From positions 434,001 through 498,000 of the forward strand of contig NZ_CP127174.1 of the NCBI RefSeq assembly GCF_030273315.1: 64,000 nucleotides of DNA, read 5' to 3'. Below, in pieces: positions 61,879-64,000 of the stretch. The translations under genes were made by a program, and so were the position numbers. Every line of letters begins with the position of its first letter. The stretch's first letter is position 1. The notes below the pieces were generated by a model that was given only the letters and a program-made list of their open reading frames with translations, was not told the origin of the DNA and searched no databases. This stretch comes from Natrialbaceae archaeon AArc-T1-2 (GTDB taxonomy: Archaea > Halobacteriota > Halobacteria > Halobacteriales > Natrialbaceae).

Positions 61879-63861
61879 TCACGTGGTCGCCGGCGAGGGT
61901 GTACACATCGTCACGTCCCCGTTCGTGTAGACGGTCGCCTGATCGGGCCGACAGAGCCGCTCTTGCGAGATCTGTTCGGTCCGGCCGTTCCCGTCGTCGT
62001 CGACGAAGTAGACCGCATCGGTCGACTGCGTCGATCGATAAACCACGTAGTCGTGCTCTGCAACGCCATCGTCGGGGACCGTCGCCGTCGTCGTCGACGG
62101 GTACGCGCCGGTTCTGGTGATCAACGTATGGTAGGGATGGTCGGTGTACAGCCGCTGATCGGGACGGATCTCGCTCCCGCTCGGCGACCCGGTCAGCTCG
62201 GCGATCGATTCGGCTGCTGCGAGTTCGGATTCGTCGTACGCCAGTCGTTCGTGTTGATCCGAAAAGACCGGGTTGTCGGCGTTGCTCTCGGCGGCAAAGA
62301 TCATCGCACCCGGGTAGACGAGCACGAACACCACCAGGACGGCGACGACGATCGCAGGTGTGAGTTTCCCGCTAAGCGTTCGGAGCCCGATCGCACCGAG
62401 GATCGCCATCGGCGCGTAGAGGAACGCGAACCACCGCGTCGGGATGAAGTTGTGAATCCCGAACATCGGCAGCCCGAGTACGAACACGAGCATGAACGCC
62501 GTCGCCAACAAGAGCGTAAACACCGACTGTTCGGCACGACGCCTGTGGACGACGTACAGACAGCCGACGAACGTCGCCCCGAGCAAGAACAGAAAGCCGA
62601 GGATGTCGATGTAGGGGACGAGCTGTTCGAGCAGTGTCGGCGTCGCTTGTGCAGCCTCGGCATCGGCTTCGTCGGATGGAGAGTCACTCGCGATGTTGAG
62701 AAAGCCGGCGGACTCCTCGAGCGTCTCGGTGAAAAAGCTCAGCACCGTCGCCAGAAACGAGTCCTGCCGGTACGGCGTCAGCGACCAGACGAAGATCGTC
62801 AGCCCGACGTTGAAGACGACGAGTCCGACGAGGTTGACCGGTTTCTTCACCCGGAAGACGCTCGTGTCGAGTCTCGTCAGTCCGAGTGGGCCGACGACGA
62901 ACACGAGCTGTGCGACGAACGCCGCCAGTAGCAACACGAGCATGATGAACGTCGACACCTGGTGAGTGAGGATGACGGCAACGCTCAGCAGAAGCAACAC
63001 GGAGAAATCCCGGATCGTGTACTCGATTCGCATCACCCGCAACAGCGCATACAGCATCCCGAGGAAAAAGACGAGCCCCAGACTCGTCGGGATGAGGTGG
63101 ATCCCCCACATCGTGACGTGGCTGGCGACGGCATAACACGCCGTTGCCAGGATCGCCCACCGCTGTGAGACGAGCAAGTTCGTGGCTGCATAGACGAGCA
63201 AGACGGAAAGCGGCATCACGACTCCCACCGAAAGGATCACCGCGAGTCGGAGCGGGACGTCGTAAATCAGCGCCGACGCAGCCACCAGGAGGTGATAGAA
63301 CGGCGACGCGTAGTGTTTGTCATCGGAGATCGCACCGAGCGATCGCTCCGTCAGGATCGCGTGTGTGAGCTCCGCGTGAGTCCAGATGTCGATTCCGACG
63401 TACCCCGGCGTCGCATACAGCGCGGTAAACCGGAGGACGAACGCGAAGACGACGATCTGAACGAGCATCATCCCCGGATGGAACTCCCGATCGTCCGCGA
63501 AGACGATCTGGCCGATCAGGAGAGTCCCGACGACGCTCGCCAACCCGAAGAAAAGCGGCGTTCGGGTCCCCTGGATCACGGTTACCGTCACGAGTACCGC
63601 AAGTCCCGTCAGAACGATACTCGGGAGTGCAAGCGTCACCCTCGCCGGAAGCGTCGGCAACGACCGGGTGCCGTCGTCCTGATACAGCGCGAGGAGATAC
63701 AACACACACGCGGTTCCGAGCAGTATCGGAACCGTATTCAGATAGACCTGGGAGGTGAGAAATCGCAGCGGAAAGAGCACTACCGCGACCAGCAGACCAC
63801 AGATCGCCGCGACCGTATCGAGACGCAACGGACGCAGCTCCGACAGCGACCTATACGCCAT
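61879..63861 (-). CDS. Large multi-spanning membrane protein, glycosyltransferase-39/DUF2206-like
   Basis: A 660-aa protein starting at ATG 63861. About 13-14 helices. An early external loop has VGIDIWTHAELTHAILTERS, a block recalling the first-loop acidic site of GT-C enzymes, with DDKHYASPFYHLLVAASALI after it. A central hydrophilic loop (~400-420) is acidic. The C-terminal ~130 residues form an external domain (DQRLYTDHPYHTLITRTGAY). It may move or add sugars on cell-surface lipids. Its start overlaps the 3' end of a glycosyltransferase gene by 11 bases, so both work in one pathway. Confidence 0.8.
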   Translation of the reverse strand: MAYRSLSELRPLRLDTVAAICGLLVAVVLFPLRFLTSQVYLNTVPILLGTACVLYLLALYQDDGTRSLPTLPARVTLALPSIVLTGLAVLVTVTVIQGTRTPLFFGLASVVGTLLIGQIVFADDREFHPGMMLVQIVVFAFVLRFTALYATPGYVGIDIWTHAELTHAILTERSLGAISDDKHYASPFYHLLVAASALIYDVPLRLAVILSVGVVMPLSVLLVYAATNLLVSQRWAILATACYAVASHVTMWGIHLIPTSLGLVFFLGMLYALLRVMRIEYTIRDFSVLLLLSVAVILTHQVSTFIMLVLLLAAFVAQLVFVVGPLGLTRLDTSVFRVKKPVNLVGLVVFNVGLTIFVWSLTPYRQDSFLATVLSFFTETLEESAGFLNIASDSPSDEADAEAAQATPTLLEQLVPYIDILGFLFLLGATFVGCLYVVHRRRAEQSVFTLLLATAFMLVFVLGLPMFGIHNFIPTRWFAFLYAPMAILGAIGLRTLSGKLTPAIVVAVLVVFVLVYPGAMIFAAESNADNPVFSDQHERLAYDESELAAAESIAELTGSPSGSEIRPDQRLYTDHPYHTLITRTGAYPSTTTATVPDDGVAEHDYVVYRSTQSTDAVYFVDDDGNGRTEQISQERLCRPDQATVYTNGDVTMCTPSPATT

Positions 63862-64000
63862 GGCTGACACCCGTTCGATGGTCGAGACCGTCGCCTCGCT
63901 GGAGCACCCGGCGGTAGACGTCGAGGAGACGATCCCCGAGCGACTCGAGTCCGAGCCCATCGATCACGTTCCGACCGTCGGATCGGCCCCCGTCGGCGAG
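63851..64000 (-). CDS. C-terminal end of a probable glycosyltransferase (partial)
   Basis: The last 49 codons, in frame from the window's right edge to TAG at 63853-63851. RNVIDGLGLESLGDRLLDVY and then RRVLQRG is the typical last helix of GT-B (family 4) glycosyltransferases. It overlaps the next gene's start by 11 bases. Only the end is in the window. Confidence 0.55.
   Translation of the reverse strand, partial: LADGGRSDGRNVIDGLGLESLGDRLLDVYRRVLQRGDGLDHRTGVSHGV

Noticed and set aside
1-64000. CRISPR arrays, rRNA or tRNA genes
   Set aside because: No regularly spaced repeats and no recognisable rRNA or tRNA sequence seen by eye.

Overview
The window is a haloarchaeal chromosome segment (class Halobacteria, probably Natrialbaceae-like). 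It is GC-rich, the proteins are strongly acidic, and many genes start with GTG. It carries families typical of or restricted to haloarchaea: CetZ, DacZ, a HTH_10/Bat-type sensor-regulator, DUF373, DUF2240, DUF5789, DUF6735, LWR-salt protein, many small zinc ribbons and a complete gas-vesicle assembly cluster. The genus is an inference from family content, not from a marker gene.

Left end (1-9.4 kb), accessory. Positions 1-6614 form a tightly coupled block of membrane, spike-like and adhesin-like genes. Gene order and sizes resemble the VP5-VP10-VP9-VP3-VP6 structural block of SH1/PH1-type halosphaeroviruses, so I read it as the structural end of a provirus. Its spike-like gene occurs twice: a 143-aa copy and an 876-aa GLUG-repeat copy with nearly the same 5' end. 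An ISH6-type insertion sequence (1491-3017, 27-bp terminal repeats, 8-bp target duplication AAAAAATG) sits exactly on the start codon of the large copy and parts it from its Shine-Dalgarno. The IS transposase is itself broken by an 80-bp palindromic element (2588-2667) with 5-bp direct repeats; removing 85 bp in silico restores a 446-codon frame. From 6.6 to 9.4 kb come a winged-helix regulator, a DUF5789 gene bracketed by an inverted-repeat pair, a ribbon-helix-helix protein and a SWIM zinc-finger protein.

Chromosomal core (9.4-37 kb). In order: F420-type oxidoreductase, SppA peptidase, DUF373, Dph6, CetZ, an acetyltransferase, archease and RtcB (RNA ligation), histidine ammonia-lyase, a Bat-like regulator, a CdrL-like RHH regulator, cobyric acid synthase, an ABC exporter pair, a ZIP metal transporter, a DacZ-MscS operon (c-di-AMP synthesis plus mechanosensitive channel), a giant RND exporter with an external coiled coil, DUF6735 and a MutS-like ATPase. 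The MutS-like gene carries a 49-bp tandem duplication at its 3' end. A 600-bp gap after it contains a GC-rich, hairpin-dense stretch that may be a non-coding RNA.

Gas-vesicle cluster (37.6-44.4 kb). gvpFGHIJKLM runs leftward as one chain of overlapping genes and gvpA-N-O runs rightward. gvpC, gvpD and gvpE are not seen. A small zinc-ribbon gene lies between the two arms, GvpO carries an N-terminal zinc-binding extension, and a 15-bp sequence is repeated upstream of both arms.

Right part (44.4-64 kb). It holds uridine phosphorylase, SRPBCC, GNAT, LWR-salt, an SLC13 anion transporter, truncated haemoglobin, RNase HI, DUF2240 and four CPA2 monovalent cation/proton antiporters. The antiporters form two two-gene operons that face each other around a 64-aa membrane-protein gene. 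The window ends with a GAP-family membrane protein, a large multi-spanning membrane protein of glycosyltransferase type, and the C-terminus of a glycosyltransferase. Two short genes below 60 aa (47937-48092 and 60770-60886) are added from reading the sequence. No rRNA, tRNA or CRISPR array was recognised.
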